Numbered from the stretch's first letter, positions 5,655 to 13,384 are shown. The stretch is 32,281 nt of DNA from Spirochaetota bacterium (GCA_024280415.1 JAJRQE010000095.1:1-32281); one strand, 5' to 3'. Translations and numbers: made by a program. The notes: generated by a model not told the origin, from the sequence alone.

Positions 5655-6487
5655 TGAAACCAGCTCTTGTTTACTATGGAGGGAAACAAACAATGCTTAA
5701 TTATATCATGCCTCTGCTCCCGGAACACGGCTGCTATGTAGAACCTTTCTGTGGCGGTGCCACTGTTTTCTTTGCTAAAAAAAAGAGTTCGGTTGAAGTT
5801 TTAAACGATACAAACGATAATCTTATCAATTTTTACAGGATCCTGCATGATTCAAAAAAAAGTCAGATGCTTCTGGAATTGTGCAAGGGAACACTTTATT
5901 CCAGATCTGAGTACAATAGAGCTATTGAGCTGTTTAAATCCGGATCTGAGGTAGAGAAAGCTTGGGCTCTCTGGTTTAAAATCAATGCTGGTTTTTCCGG
6001 GAAGCTGAATGGTGGGTTTAGTGTTACTAAAATTCCTGGAAGCTCTCCAAGTATAAAATTTAACAATTATAAAAAGAATATGTTCCAAATTTCTGACGGG
6101 TTACAAAATGTTCAGATAGAGAATAAAGATGCAATTGAGTGTATTGATTCTTATGACAGGGAAACCTCCTTTTTCTATATAGATCCTCCGTATCTGGAAG
6201 CGGATCAGGGACACTACAAGGGGTACAAACCAGAGGATTTTAAAAAACTATTGAATAAACTCACCACTATTAAAGGGAAATTCCTTTTATCCTGTTATCC
6301 CGGGAGAATGATCAAGGATTTTGTAGCTATAAATGACTGGAGTTTCTTTGCAATTCAGCAACGAATAAGAGCCAGAAACCAGAACCATAACAAAAAGAAC
6401 TGCAAAAAATTTAAAACAGAAATGCTGGTCTGGAATTATGACAAAATACTGATTCATCAAAATGAATTATTTGAGGAAGCAATATGA
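5654..6487 (+). CDS. dam: DNA adenine methyltransferase (Dam, D12 class)
   Basis: This 277-aa protein has the full set of motifs of D12-class N6-adenine methyltransferases: an N-terminal YYGGKQTMLNYI (substrate/SAM loop), motif I VEPFCGGATVFF (residues about 29-40), and catalytic motif IV DPPY at 177-180. It transfers a methyl group from S-adenosylmethionine to adenine, probably in GATC. The likely start is GTG 5654, overlapping the previous TAG. The open frame extends upstream to 5450, but that part lacks family similarity and covers another gene. A phage Dam may protect against host restriction or mark its own DNA; GATC specificity is inferred from class only. Confidence 0.9.
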   Translation: MKPALVYYGGKQTMLNYIMPLLPEHGCYVEPFCGGATVFFAKKKSSVEVLNDTNDNLINFYRILHDSKKSQMLLELCKGTLYSRSEYNRAIELFKSGSEVEKAWALWFKINAGFSGKLNGGFSVTKIPGSSPSIKFNNYKKNMFQISDGLQNVQIENKDAIECIDSYDRETSFFYIDPPYLEADQGHYKGYKPEDFKKLLNKLTTIKGKFLLSCYPGRMIKDFVAINDWSFFAIQQRIRARNQNHNKKNCKKFKTEMLVWNYDKILIHQNELFEEAI

Positions 6488-6633
6488 CAAAAGGAACGCC
6501 TCTTTCTTCCAGGGAGGAAAGGGAATATGAAAAATTGTTTAAAGAAATGGAGGAGCTAAAATGCAAAAATGTATCTGTGGATCAGAGCAAAAAATCAGCA
6601 CAGATCCCTTTAATTCTGACTCTATCTACTTAG
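6484..6633 (+). CDS. very small hypothetical protein
   Basis: A 49-aa ORF starting with ATG in a 4-nt overlap with the methyltransferase stop. The first 27 residues are charged and helical (SSREEREYEKLFKEMEEL). Its last 73 nt overlap the next gene in another frame. Only the start overlap supports it; the second half may be fortuitous. Confidence 0.35.
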   Translation: MTKGTPLSSREEREYEKLFKEMEELKCKNVSVDQSKKSAQIPLILTLST

Positions 6634-6770
6634 AATGTCTGAAATGTGGAATAACTAAAGAAGTTGGAATATTGGAGGAGATTGTGTCAGAATGTCTGTC
6701 GTTTAGAGAAATTTCACCAATAATACATGAGATGTATAAAGACATATCTTCTGCTAAAGAGGCAGTATGA
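6561..6770 (+). CDS. small zinc-ribbon protein
   Basis: A 69-aa protein with two cysteine pairs, CIC near residues 4-6 and CLKC near 26-29, forming a probable zinc ribbon, followed by a helical C-terminus. ATG 6561 has GGAGG just upstream. Small phage zinc-ribbon proteins often restore nucleic-acid or protein contacts, but no specific role can be named. The stop overlaps the DUF5662 gene by 4 nt. Confidence 0.6.
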   Translation: MQKCICGSEQKISTDPFNSDSIYLECLKCGITKEVGILEEIVSECLSFREISPIIHEMYKDISSAKEAV

Positions 6771-7315
6771 AATATAACAGTGCTAACGAAACAAGAAAAC
6801 ATATAAGAAGAGTAAGAGGCTACCTCCTAATGATTGAAGCCGACCTTGAGACTCGTGGTTATATTCATGACAGATCAAAACTACAGAAGCCGGAAAAACC
6901 CATATTTGATGAGTTTACCCCTAAGTTGAAGGGTTGTACGTACGGATCAGAAGAATACAAGGGGTTTCTCAAAGGGATGGGTGTTGCTTTAGAACACCAT
7001 TACAAAAACAACCGGCACCATCCGGAACACTTTATTTACTATGAATGTAATGGATGCTTTAAAAGATTCTACGAAGAACCGAAGGTTTGTGATGTATGTG
7101 GTTATACTCAGTTTCAAATCAGATCCGATATCACTCAAATGAATCTCATCGATCTTATTGAAATGTTAATGGACTGGAAAGCAGCAACCCTCCGACATGC
7201 TGATGGAGACATTTTGAGGTCGATAGAATTGAACCAGAAGAGATTTGAATACTCTGATGAGCTTAAGAAGATATTTCTTAATACTATTGAGTATTTGGAA
7301 CTGGGAAGGAGGTAA
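6767..7315 (+). CDS. DUF5662-like protein with an inserted zinc ribbon
   Basis: This 182-aa protein matches the DUF5662 pattern found in phages and some bacteria: IHDRSKL at 33-39 (His-Asp pair), ALEHHYKNNRHHPEHF at 74-89, LIDLIEMLMDWKAA at 127-140 and RHADGD near 143-148. The many conserved His/Asp residues look like an HD-type metal centre; the activity is not established. Between the HHPEHF motif and the C-terminal helices there is an insert with C94/C97 and C108/C111, a zinc ribbon not usual in the family as I remember it. The gene is coupled to the preceding zinc-ribbon gene by a 4-nt overlap. Confidence 0.7.
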   Translation: MKYNSANETRKHIRRVRGYLLMIEADLETRGYIHDRSKLQKPEKPIFDEFTPKLKGCTYGSEEYKGFLKGMGVALEHHYKNNRHHPEHFIYYECNGCFKRFYEEPKVCDVCGYTQFQIRSDITQMNLIDLIEMLMDWKAATLRHADGDILRSIELNQKRFEYSDELKKIFLNTIEYLELGRR

Positions 7316-7528
7316 ATGAACCACAGTGATTGCAAGTATTATTACCGTACTGAGTGCGAAAAAACGGCAATAGTATATGAGAGCCTACTTAAGAAAGAGA
7401 TTGAGAAAACAATAACGGAAGTAAAACCGTGTTGTGGGATAGATCCAGTAGCGGTCATCCTTGATAAAGAGCAGCTGGTATGCCAGTTGTTTCAAACACA
7501 AATAGTCTATGGAGGACAATATGAGTAG
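7316..7528 (+). CDS. small cysteine-containing hypothetical protein
   Basis: A 70-aa protein with Cys at 6, 14, 39, 40 and 56, which could bind metal. ATG 7316 directly follows the previous TAA with GGAAGGAGG as a strong ribosome site. The end overlaps the Acb2/Tad1-like gene by 8 nt, suggesting co-translation and perhaps a related job. No family recognised. Confidence 0.55.
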   Translation: MNHSDCKYYYRTECEKTAIVYESLLKKEIEKTITEVKPCCGIDPVAVILDKEQLVCQLFQTQIVYGGQYE

Positions 7529-7886
7529 ATCATTAACAATCGGAACAAGAAGATTCACAGAAGTACTGGCAAATGACAAACCAGGACCAGGTGGAGCAAA
7601 TCATGAGTATTTGGTTGTGTCTCATTCAGAGGGAGATGAGGGTAGTCAGATTTTCACCACAGTAAAATTTCAGAAGGGTCCAGTTAAAGAAACCGGGATA
7701 AATGGGATCCACAATGAAGACCTTATTGCTATCGTAGTAGATCGTCTGAGGGGATTTCAATCTGGGGAGTTTGCCTGCAGGGAGAATGCACTTGCTCTAA
7801 CGAAACTTGAGGAAACTCTTCATTGGCTCAATCACCGTACAAATGAACGGATAGGAAGAGGCGTTGAGGGGACAAATCAGATATAG
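7521..7886 (+). CDS. Acb2/Tad1-type hairpin-domain protein (putative cyclic-nucleotide sponge)
   Basis: This 121-aa protein closely resembles phage proteins now grouped with the Acb2/Tad1 hairpin domain. Characteristic segments are GPGGANHEYLV (residues 21-31), a strand FTTVKFQKGPVKE, and the helical hairpin from about 62 to 118 with LIAIVVDRLRGFQ, ACRENALALTKLEETLHWL and RIGRGVEGTN. Acb2 binds cyclic di- and trinucleotide signals of CBASS; Tad1 binds the Thoeris signal. Both disarm host defence by sequestering the messenger. I prefer ATG 7521 with GGAGG at 7511-7515 over the upstream ATG at 7509. The gene is last before a terminator, at the early/late boundary. The family call is from recalled sequence patterns; ligand binding is inference. 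Confidence 0.75.
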   Translation: MSRSLTIGTRRFTEVLANDKPGPGGANHEYLVVSHSEGDEGSQIFTTVKFQKGPVKETGINGIHNEDLIAIVVDRLRGFQSGEFACRENALALTKLEETLHWLNHRTNERIGRGVEGTNQI

Positions 7887-7907
7887 GAGATAGCATAACA
7901 ATTGCAG

Positions 7908-7937
7908 GGCTGGTGGTACCTCTACCAGCCGCTTTTT
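7908..7937 (+). terminator. intrinsic terminator at the early/late boundary
   Basis: Arms GGCTGGT (7908-7914) and ACCAGCC (7924-7930) pair perfectly over 7 bp with a 9-nt loop, followed by GCTTTTT. The T-run merges into the AAGGAGG ribosome site of the next gene, so late transcription must read through it or start inside a very short space. Confidence 0.75.
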
Positions 7938-7948
7938 AAGGAGGAACC

Positions 7949-8152
7949 ATGCAAACAAAAATGATGGATGGTCTAGTTGGGGCGGTAGAAGAATTTGATC
8001 TTGAGAAGATGATTTTACAGATTACAAACCCTGAAGTAAAAAAGGTTGAAGTATTTGAAAGAGATTCTATTGCTGATATGGAAGCAAAGAAAGCCTGGGC
8101 AGGAATGAACAGACGGCAGCGTAGGGATATTAAGAAGAAGTTAAGAAGATAA
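7949..8152 (+). CDS. small basic hypothetical protein
   Basis: A 67-aa protein: an acidic N-terminal half and a strongly basic C-terminus (NRRQRRDIKKKLRR) suited to nucleic acid contact. AAGGAGG lies 6 nt before ATG 7949. It is the first gene after the terminator and directly precedes the terminase genes, so a packaging-related role is possible but unproven. The RRQRRxxKKxxR tail recurs in small phage proteins; no named family recognised. Confidence 0.6.
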   Translation: MQTKMMDGLVGAVEEFDLEKMILQITNPEVKKVEVFERDSIADMEAKKAWAGMNRRQRRDIKKKLRR

Positions 8153-8192
8153 ATTAAACTTTTAAGAGTTTTAGCCATGGAGGAATAACGGG

Positions 8193-8693
8193 ATGAATAA
8201 TGCTATAAAATATAAATCAAAATATCATCCAGCAAAGATAGAGGAGTTTGCACGATCCGGTTATACAGTGAGACAAATCTGTAAAAAGCTCAATATTTCC
8301 CCCGAAACTTTCTATAAATGGAAGAGAGAAAAGGTTGACGTATCTGACGCTTTTGAGAGGGGGCGTAAGGTTCTTTCAGATTCCCTGGTTCCCCATCTAA
8401 GAAAGAGGGCAAAAGGATTTTCATATACAAAAACAACAAAAGAAATGCAATTTACCAAAGATGAAGAAGGAAACGAAACAAGGGAGATGGTTATTGTTAA
8501 AAAAGTTAAGAAACAATATCCTCCTGATGTATCTGCACTGAAGTTCTTTCTTAACAATAGGCTGCCTGATGAATGGCAGGAAAGATCAACAATTGAACAT
8601 GATGTACCAGAAGATTCCGGAATTATTATACTTTCAGGGAAGATATCGGTGGATGAATGGCAGAAAAAACAACAGCAGCCAAAAAAACAATAA
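8193..8693 (+). CDS. terminase small subunit
   Basis: This 166-aa protein has an N-terminal helix-turn-helix (SGYTVRQICKKLNISPETFYK, split here as residues about 24-44), followed by a family-typical region with SDSLVPHLRKRAKGFSY and the C-terminal signature PPDVSALKFFLNNRLPDEWQ (residues about 110-129). Small terminases recognise the packaging site and regulate the large subunit. Its gene overlaps the large terminase start by 37 nt, and order and length are normal. Family membership is clear from the HTH plus the PDxxAxxFxLxNRxPxxW pattern. Confidence 0.85.
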   Translation: MNNAIKYKSKYHPAKIEEFARSGYTVRQICKKLNISPETFYKWKREKVDVSDAFERGRKVLSDSLVPHLRKRAKGFSYTKTTKEMQFTKDEEGNETREMVIVKKVKKQYPPDVSALKFFLNNRLPDEWQERSTIEHDVPEDSGIIILSGKISVDEWQKKQQQPKKQ

Positions 8694-10054
8694 TCTGGAA
8701 ACCTCAGCCGAAACAAGAGCTTGCATTATCCTGCCCCGCAGATGAAGTTTTCTTTGGTGGAGCTGCTGGGGGTGGAAAGACAGATTATTTACTGGCAGAC
8801 TTCCTTGATGGAGTTGGTCATGGTCATGGACATAGAGGTGTTCTTTTCCGGAGATCATATCCTGAACTTGAAGAAGTAATAATCAGGTCTAAAGAATTAT
8901 TTTATCCTCTAGGTGCTACATATAAAGAGTATAAAAATATCTGGACATTCCCATCCGGATCAACCCTCAAATTCAGACAATTGGAAAGAGATAAAGATGT
9001 ACATAAATATCAAGGCCACGCTTATACCTGGATAGGATTTGATGAGCTTCCGAACTGGGCAACCGATTACTGTTACATTTATATGCGGTCAAGACTGAGA
9101 TCTGCAGAAGGATTGCCGTGCCGATTTAGGGCAACCGGAAACCCTGGATCGGTTGGGCATACATGGGTCAAGCTACGGTTTATAGATTTAAAAGATGCAA
9201 ATATAATATATCTGGATAAAGAAACAGAACTCACTCAGTGCTTTATTCCTTCCAGGCTGGAAGATAACCAGATATTGATGCAGAACGATCCTAAGTATGA
9301 GAAGAGGCTCCTTTCTCTTCCGAAACACTTACAGAAGGCTCTCCGATGGGGTGAATGGGATGTATTTGCAGGTCAGATCTTTGAGGAGTTTACACGGGAT
9401 ACACATACTATTGATCCAATCCCTCTGGATCCGGACTGGATACGTGTATGCTCAATGGACTGGGGATATTCAAAGCCGTTCTCTATAGGATGGTGGGCAA
9501 TTACTCCTGCAGGGAGAGCAATCCGTTACCGGGAATGGTATGGCTGTGTGGATGGTGAAATGAATACAGGATTGAAGCTCGGGGTAACAGAGGTTGCAAA
9601 GAGAGCGTGGGCTTTATCGGTAGTAGAAGGCTGTCACACTATGGTTGCAGATCCTGCATGCTGGAGTAAAATAGATGCAGAGAATCCTACTGTAGCTGAA
9701 AAATTTAAAGATGTTGGATGGGATATGGTTAAAGGTTTAAATAGTCGCTTTCTGGGGTTGGTTCAAGTGCATGATATGCTTAAACAGCTGGGAGAAGATG
9801 GCCGTCCAATGATGCTGATTTTTAAAAGCTGTCATGCATTTATTAGAACCATTCCAGGACTGGTAGCTGCAGAGAACCGTCCTGAAGATGTTGATACCAA
9901 TGGAGAGGATCATTGTTACGATGAAACCAGATATATGATGATGAGTGAGTATGTAAAGAATCCTGCTAAATTCCAGGATCTGAACAAGGTGTTTGCTCAG
10001 AAAGAAGGGAGGGAGCTTGAAGATTATGATCCACTCAGATACAACCTTGATTGA
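8657..10054 (+). CDS. terminase large subunit (packaging ATPase/nuclease)
   Basis: This 465-aa protein has both catalytic halves. The ATPase part shows Walker A FFGGAAGGGKT at about 32-42 and Walker B TWIGFDE at 124-130. The RNase H-like nuclease part shows D268 in CSMDWGYSKP, D332 in MVADPACW and D422 in DHCYDETRYM. It cuts concatemeric DNA and pumps it through the portal. Length is typical. The ATG at 8657 lies inside the small subunit gene in another frame. No insertion or damage is visible. Confidence 0.93.
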   Translation: MAEKTTAAKKTIIWKPQPKQELALSCPADEVFFGGAAGGGKTDYLLADFLDGVGHGHGHRGVLFRRSYPELEEVIIRSKELFYPLGATYKEYKNIWTFPSGSTLKFRQLERDKDVHKYQGHAYTWIGFDELPNWATDYCYIYMRSRLRSAEGLPCRFRATGNPGSVGHTWVKLRFIDLKDANIIYLDKETELTQCFIPSRLEDNQILMQNDPKYEKRLLSLPKHLQKALRWGEWDVFAGQIFEEFTRDTHTIDPIPLDPDWIRVCSMDWGYSKPFSIGWWAITPAGRAIRYREWYGCVDGEMNTGLKLGVTEVAKRAWALSVVEGCHTMVADPACWSKIDAENPTVAEKFKDVGWDMVKGLNSRFLGLVQVHDMLKQLGEDGRPMMLIFKSCHAFIRTIPGLVAAENRPEDVDTNGEDHCYDETRYMMMSEYVKNPAKFQDLNKVFAQKEGRELEDYDPLRYNLD

Positions 10055-10220
10055 TTGCAAAGATGGAAGAATGTATGAATCGATAAAATGGTTACTCCAG
10101 GAGATAGACAAATTATCCTTCGGGGAAGTTACTCTTGGTTTTACAATTCATCAGGGGCAGATTAGATCGATTGAAAAAAACAGTAAAATTAAGGAGCATA
10201 AAGAGAAAAAATATGAATGA
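10026..10220 (+). CDS. small hypothetical protein, DUF2292-like
   Basis: This 64-aa protein starts with ATG 10026 inside the terminase end (29-nt overlap) behind GGGAGGGAG. The central FGEVTLGFTIHQGQIRSIEK resembles the short DUF2292/YezD-type fold, whose members have the pattern helix, GxVxIxxHxGxVxxIE. The C-terminus is lysine-rich. Similar tiny proteins are common in phages, without known function. The in-frame extension to 9993 lacks a ribosome site. Confidence 0.55.
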   Translation: MIHSDTTLIDCKDGRMYESIKWLLQEIDKLSFGEVTLGFTIHQGQIRSIEKNSKIKEHKEKKYE

Positions 10221-10237
10221 TGTAAAGGAAAATTGAA

Positions 10238-10266
10238 TTGTATTCCAATACACAGCATGATATATT
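10238..10266 (+). promoter_or_regulatory. sigma-70-type promoter for the membrane-peptidase-like moron
   Basis: TTGTAT (10238-10243) and TATATT (10261-10266) are separated by exactly 17 nt. A perfect inverted repeat, TGTATT-CC-AATACA (10239-10252), covers the -35 region and could be an operator. It lies just upstream of the gene at 10283, inside the otherwise continuous late operon. Confidence 0.55.
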
Positions 10267-10282
10267 AAAAGAAGGTGATGTA

Positions 10283-10804
10283 ATGAAAAAGTCAATTAAA
10301 GTATTTATAGTTTTCGTTTTCCTTTTTGGAATAGGTTTTTTCGCAGCAGATCACAATGTATTGGCACCAATACATGAAATGTGGCATTTTATAATTGCCA
10401 GGATTACAGGCTCATATTCTAGAATTGTTTCATGGAACTCCACAACAGTAGGGAAATCTAATTATGCAATTACTATCGCCGGTTTTTATGGGGAATTATT
10501 TACCTTTATCATTCTATCATTATTATTTAATTACAAAAATAAATATAAACTAATGGCTTTTTTTATGGGATCTGCACATAATAGTTTATTATTTGCGATG
10601 ACCTCTACAGACTTTTCTAAGATCAGAACTGGTTATGGGTGGACTGATACTATATGGGTAATGGTAGCTTTCTTTTTATTAGTAGCCTGTTGGTTGCTAA
10701 ATTTAGTCATCCGTCTGGAAAAAAAGAGCAGGGAGAAAAGGGTTATTATCAAAAAAAGTACAAAAAGATTGACAACACAGAGAAAGAGGTATAGTTTTAA
10801 ATAA
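10283..10804 (+). CDS. membrane protein with HExxH metalloprotease-like motif (moron)
   Basis: This 173-aa protein has hydrophobic segments at about 6-22, 62-83, 88-106 and 122-144 and a Lys/Arg-rich tail. In the first half, H31-E-M-W-H35 is an HExxH motif inside or next to a membrane helix, as in M50/site-2-protease-like intramembrane peptidases. Asp110 in HNSLLFAMTSTD could be the third ligand. The usual M50 glycine is Trp here, so activity is uncertain. I chose ATG 10283 behind GAAGGTGATG; an upstream extension overlaps the promoter. The gene has its own promoter and terminator and looks more AT-rich than its neighbours, so it is likely an accessory gene expressed by the lysogen. Confidence 0.7.
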   Translation: MKKSIKVFIVFVFLFGIGFFAADHNVLAPIHEMWHFIIARITGSYSRIVSWNSTTVGKSNYAITIAGFYGELFTFIILSLLFNYKNKYKLMAFFMGSAHNSLLFAMTSTDFSKIRTGYGWTDTIWVMVAFFLLVACWLLNLVIRLEKKSREKRVIIKKSTKRLTTQRKRYSFK

Positions 10805-10810
10805 ATAACT

Positions 10811-10830
10811 TGATCAGCAAGAACTGATCA
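10811..10830 (+). other. perfect hairpin after the moron
   Basis: TGATCAG (10811-10817) pairs with CTGATCA (10824-10830) over a 6-nt loop. It lacks a T-run. It sits between the moron stop and the strong terminator and contains two GATC sites, one per arm. Confidence 0.45.
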
Positions 10831-10856
10831 CAGCTTTGCCGACCGAAATACCAACG

Positions 10857-10915
10857 GAGGCGAATTAAGTAAATGGGTAAAATTTACCTGCTTACTTAAT
10901 TCGCCTCTTTTTTTT
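10857..10915 (+). terminator. strong intrinsic terminator closing the moron
   Basis: Arms at 10857-10871 and 10893-10907 pair perfectly over 15 bp, with a further inner GGTAAA/TTTACC pairing in the loop, and are followed by eight Ts (10908-10915). This is one of the clearest terminators in the window, and it lies in the middle of the late gene cluster. Confidence 0.9.
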
Positions 10916-10929
10916 GTCCGGAGGGATTT

Positions 10930-11436
10930 ATGGGTGATTTACCATGGTGGACAATAGGAAGTCCACTGGGAAAGAAATATGCGCAAAACCAATTTGGAAA
11001 TTATATCCAGGGAAGGAATAGTCTCCAGGGAGGAATAGTTGCAAATAACGTACAGGACAGGTGGAATAGATCAGGAACAGAAGATAGAAGCACCTCTCCT
11101 GTAAGATCTTACAATACAAACCAGCAGGAAACTGTCAAATCTTACGACACAACAGGTAGAGGTCCTAAAACAGGAACCGATGAGACAGCTCTGCAAATAA
11201 AAGCTAGAGAGAAAAGAAACACAGAGGCAGAGTCCCTAAAAGAAATAACCAAAGATAATATTGACAAACAAACACCTGAAAGGTTGAAATCTGAATATCA
11301 AAAACTCACAAATGTAATTTATGAGGAATCGGATTTTTTTAAGGAGTTTAATAGAAAGCGGAATCTGTATGATACAAACCTTCCTGAAATTGACGCTCTG
11401 AAGGAAGAAGTAAAAAGACTTAAAGGCTGGGAATAA
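10930..11436 (+). CDS. hypothetical protein upstream of the portal
   Basis: A 168-aa, highly polar protein. The N-terminal third is Gly/Asn/Gln-rich (residues about 15-60), the middle is low-complexity and probably disordered, and the C-terminal part is helical (about 115-168, IDALKEEVKRLKGWE). CCGGAGGG precedes ATG 10930, and the stop overlaps the portal start. The location suggests a minor head or packaging-associated protein, but no family is recognised. Confidence 0.6.
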   Translation: MGDLPWWTIGSPLGKKYAQNQFGNYIQGRNSLQGGIVANNVQDRWNRSGTEDRSTSPVRSYNTNQQETVKSYDTTGRGPKTGTDETALQIKAREKRNTEAESLKEITKDNIDKQTPERLKSEYQKLTNVIYEESDFFKEFNRKRNLYDTNLPEIDALKEEVKRLKGWE

Positions 11437-13097
11437 TGCCAACTACAAAAGCCGTTAAAGATGTTCTTGAAAAACTCAACCAACTTAAGAGTGAAAGATC
11501 ATCCTGGGAGGCAGAGTGGAGAGAAATAGGCACCTATGTTTTTCCACGAAGAAGTAATTTTGAGAAACTAAAAGGAAGAGCAACCCGTGTTGGTTCCAAG
11601 GTATATGATGGAACCACCATAGGAGCATTAAACTTATTAGCCAATGGTCTCGTGGGTTATCTTGTTTCCCCGGCTACCAGATGGTTTAAGCTCAAATTAC
11701 CACAAACAGAACTTATGGAAACAAAAGGTGTAAGGCAATGGTTGGAAGAAGTTGAAAAAATTCTTTATGCAGATTTTCATGATTCGAACTTCTACGAAGA
11801 GATTGTAGAATTATTCAAAGATGGTGGTGCCTTTGGTACGGCCAGTATGTATGTCCAAGAAGATTTAGACCGGCAACAGCCAAATTTCTCCTGTAGACAT
11901 CCTAAAGAAATTTTTATAGCAGAAAACAGATATGGAAGAGTAGACACAATATTCCGTGTTTTTGAGCCAACAGTCAGAGAGCTTGCAGAGGAGTTTGGAG
12001 AAGATAATCTATCCACAAATAGCAGAAATGTCTTAGAAAAGTCTCCTTATGACCGTATTGAAGTAGCCCATTGTGTATTTCCCAGACAAGCTCGGGATAT
12101 AAATAGTAAACATAATAAAGATAAAAAATGGGCTTCTTTTTATATTGAAACAGTTGATCAACACACTTTAACTGAATCCGGATACGACACACTGCCCTAT
12201 ATTATATGGAGGTGGGGAACCAACTCTGATGAAGTTTATGGACGTGGACCCGGCTTTGATGCGTTATCAGAGGTGTTAAAGCTTAACCAGATTGGTAAAA
12301 CAAAAATGAAGCAGGCGCAGATGGCTGTTGACCCTCCTTTGAATGTACCTGAACACATGAGGGGGCGTGTAAAATGGGTTCCAAGAGGCCTTAACTATTA
12401 TAAGAGTAAAGAAGACCTTCTTCATGTTGCAGATGTAAAAACAAATTACCCTATAGCTTTGGAAGAACTTAAGGCTGTTCAGCAGACAGTAGAACAATTT
12501 TTCATGACTGACTTCTTTCTCATGTTACAAAAGGCTCCGATGAAAATGACAGCGACAGAAGTTATGGAACGGCAAGCAGAGAAAGCAGCTGTTTTGGGTA
12601 CCGTTATTGGTAGAATTGCGAGCGAATTTCTCGATCCTGTAATAGACCTTGTTTTCGAGATGGCATATAAAGCTCGTCGGCTGCCTCCTCCACCTCAGAT
12701 ACTTATACAAACTCCTGGGGTAAAACTTGAGGTAGATTATATGGGTCCATTAGCACAAGCGCAAAAGAAATTTCATGTAACACAAGGTGCGACCCAGGCG
12801 ATTCAGGCAATTATACCACTTGCCAAAATTAACCAGGGAATTCTTGATTTTATAGATTTTGACGAACTTACAAAGGAGATGCTTGAGGCGTATGGAATGC
12901 CTCAGAAGGTAATCCGGGATAAAGAATTAGTTGCTAAAATGAGAGAGGCCAAACAGAAACAGATTCAACAACAACAGCAACAAGCACAGCTCAATGAAAC
13001 AATTAAACAGTATCCATTAGATAAAGAAGCTCCTCCAGATTCCCCGATGGCCGATATGTCTAACCAGCTTAGAGCTGCAATTGGGGGTGTGAAGTGA
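11436..13097 (+). CDS. portal protein (head-to-tail connecting, T7 gp8 family)
   Basis: This 553-aa protein matches the podovirus head-tail connector family. Near the N-terminus are SSWEAEWREIGTYVFPRRSNF and the signature DGTTIGALNLLANGLVGYLV followed by SPATRWFKLKL (residues about 48-80). Later come RWGTNSDEVYGRGPG and MTATEVMERQAEK, a region of conserved portal core. The C-terminus has a poly-Gln stretch (about residues 506-514). Twelve subunits form the DNA entry channel and tail attachment ring. Length is standard, and the start is ATG 11436 in a 1-nt overlap. Confidence 0.92.
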   Translation: MPTTKAVKDVLEKLNQLKSERSSWEAEWREIGTYVFPRRSNFEKLKGRATRVGSKVYDGTTIGALNLLANGLVGYLVSPATRWFKLKLPQTELMETKGVRQWLEEVEKILYADFHDSNFYEEIVELFKDGGAFGTASMYVQEDLDRQQPNFSCRHPKEIFIAENRYGRVDTIFRVFEPTVRELAEEFGEDNLSTNSRNVLEKSPYDRIEVAHCVFPRQARDINSKHNKDKKWASFYIETVDQHTLTESGYDTLPYIIWRWGTNSDEVYGRGPGFDALSEVLKLNQIGKTKMKQAQMAVDPPLNVPEHMRGRVKWVPRGLNYYKSKEDLLHVADVKTNYPIALEELKAVQQTVEQFFMTDFFLMLQKAPMKMTATEVMERQAEKAAVLGTVIGRIASEFLDPVIDLVFEMAYKARRLPPPPQILIQTPGVKLEVDYMGPLAQAQKKFHVTQGATQAIQAIIPLAKINQGILDFIDFDELTKEMLEAYGMPQKVIRDKELVAKMREAKQKQIQQQQQQAQLNETIKQYPLDKEAPPDSPMADMSNQLRAAIGGVK

Positions 13098-13384
13098 AGT
13101 GGTTCGGGAAAGACCAGGGAGACCCTGACAAAGATATAAGAGATGCCTATAGGAGAGTTTTTCTGACTCCGGAAGGGAAGATAGCTTTTGCATATCTGTT
13201 AATTGATCTTGGATATTTTGAAGAATCGAAAAATGAAGAAGAAGTAGTTCGAAAGAATTTTGCAATTAGATTACAGGAGCAACTCGGGATTCTCCACGAA
13301 TTCAATGCAGTTGAATACGTGGATAGGATTTTGAGTCTTCCGGTATATATCGAAGATAAGGAGCAAAAGAAACATGGAAATTAA
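13094..13384 (+). CDS. Bbp19-like phage protein
   Basis: This 96-aa protein resembles the Bbp19 family named after Bordetella phage BPP-1, a small protein always near the portal and scaffold genes. The core YRRVFLTPEGKIAFAYLLIDL (split here, residues about 19-39) and the later RKNFAIRLQEQLGI match the family pattern of FxTPxGxxVLxxLL and GxRxxxxxI. The GTG start at 13094 overlaps the portal stop. Its role is unknown; a structural or assembly function is presumed from context. Confidence 0.7.
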   Translation: MKWFGKDQGDPDKDIRDAYRRVFLTPEGKIAFAYLLIDLGYFEESKNEEEVVRKNFAIRLQEQLGILHEFNAVEYVDRILSLPVYIEDKEQKKHGN

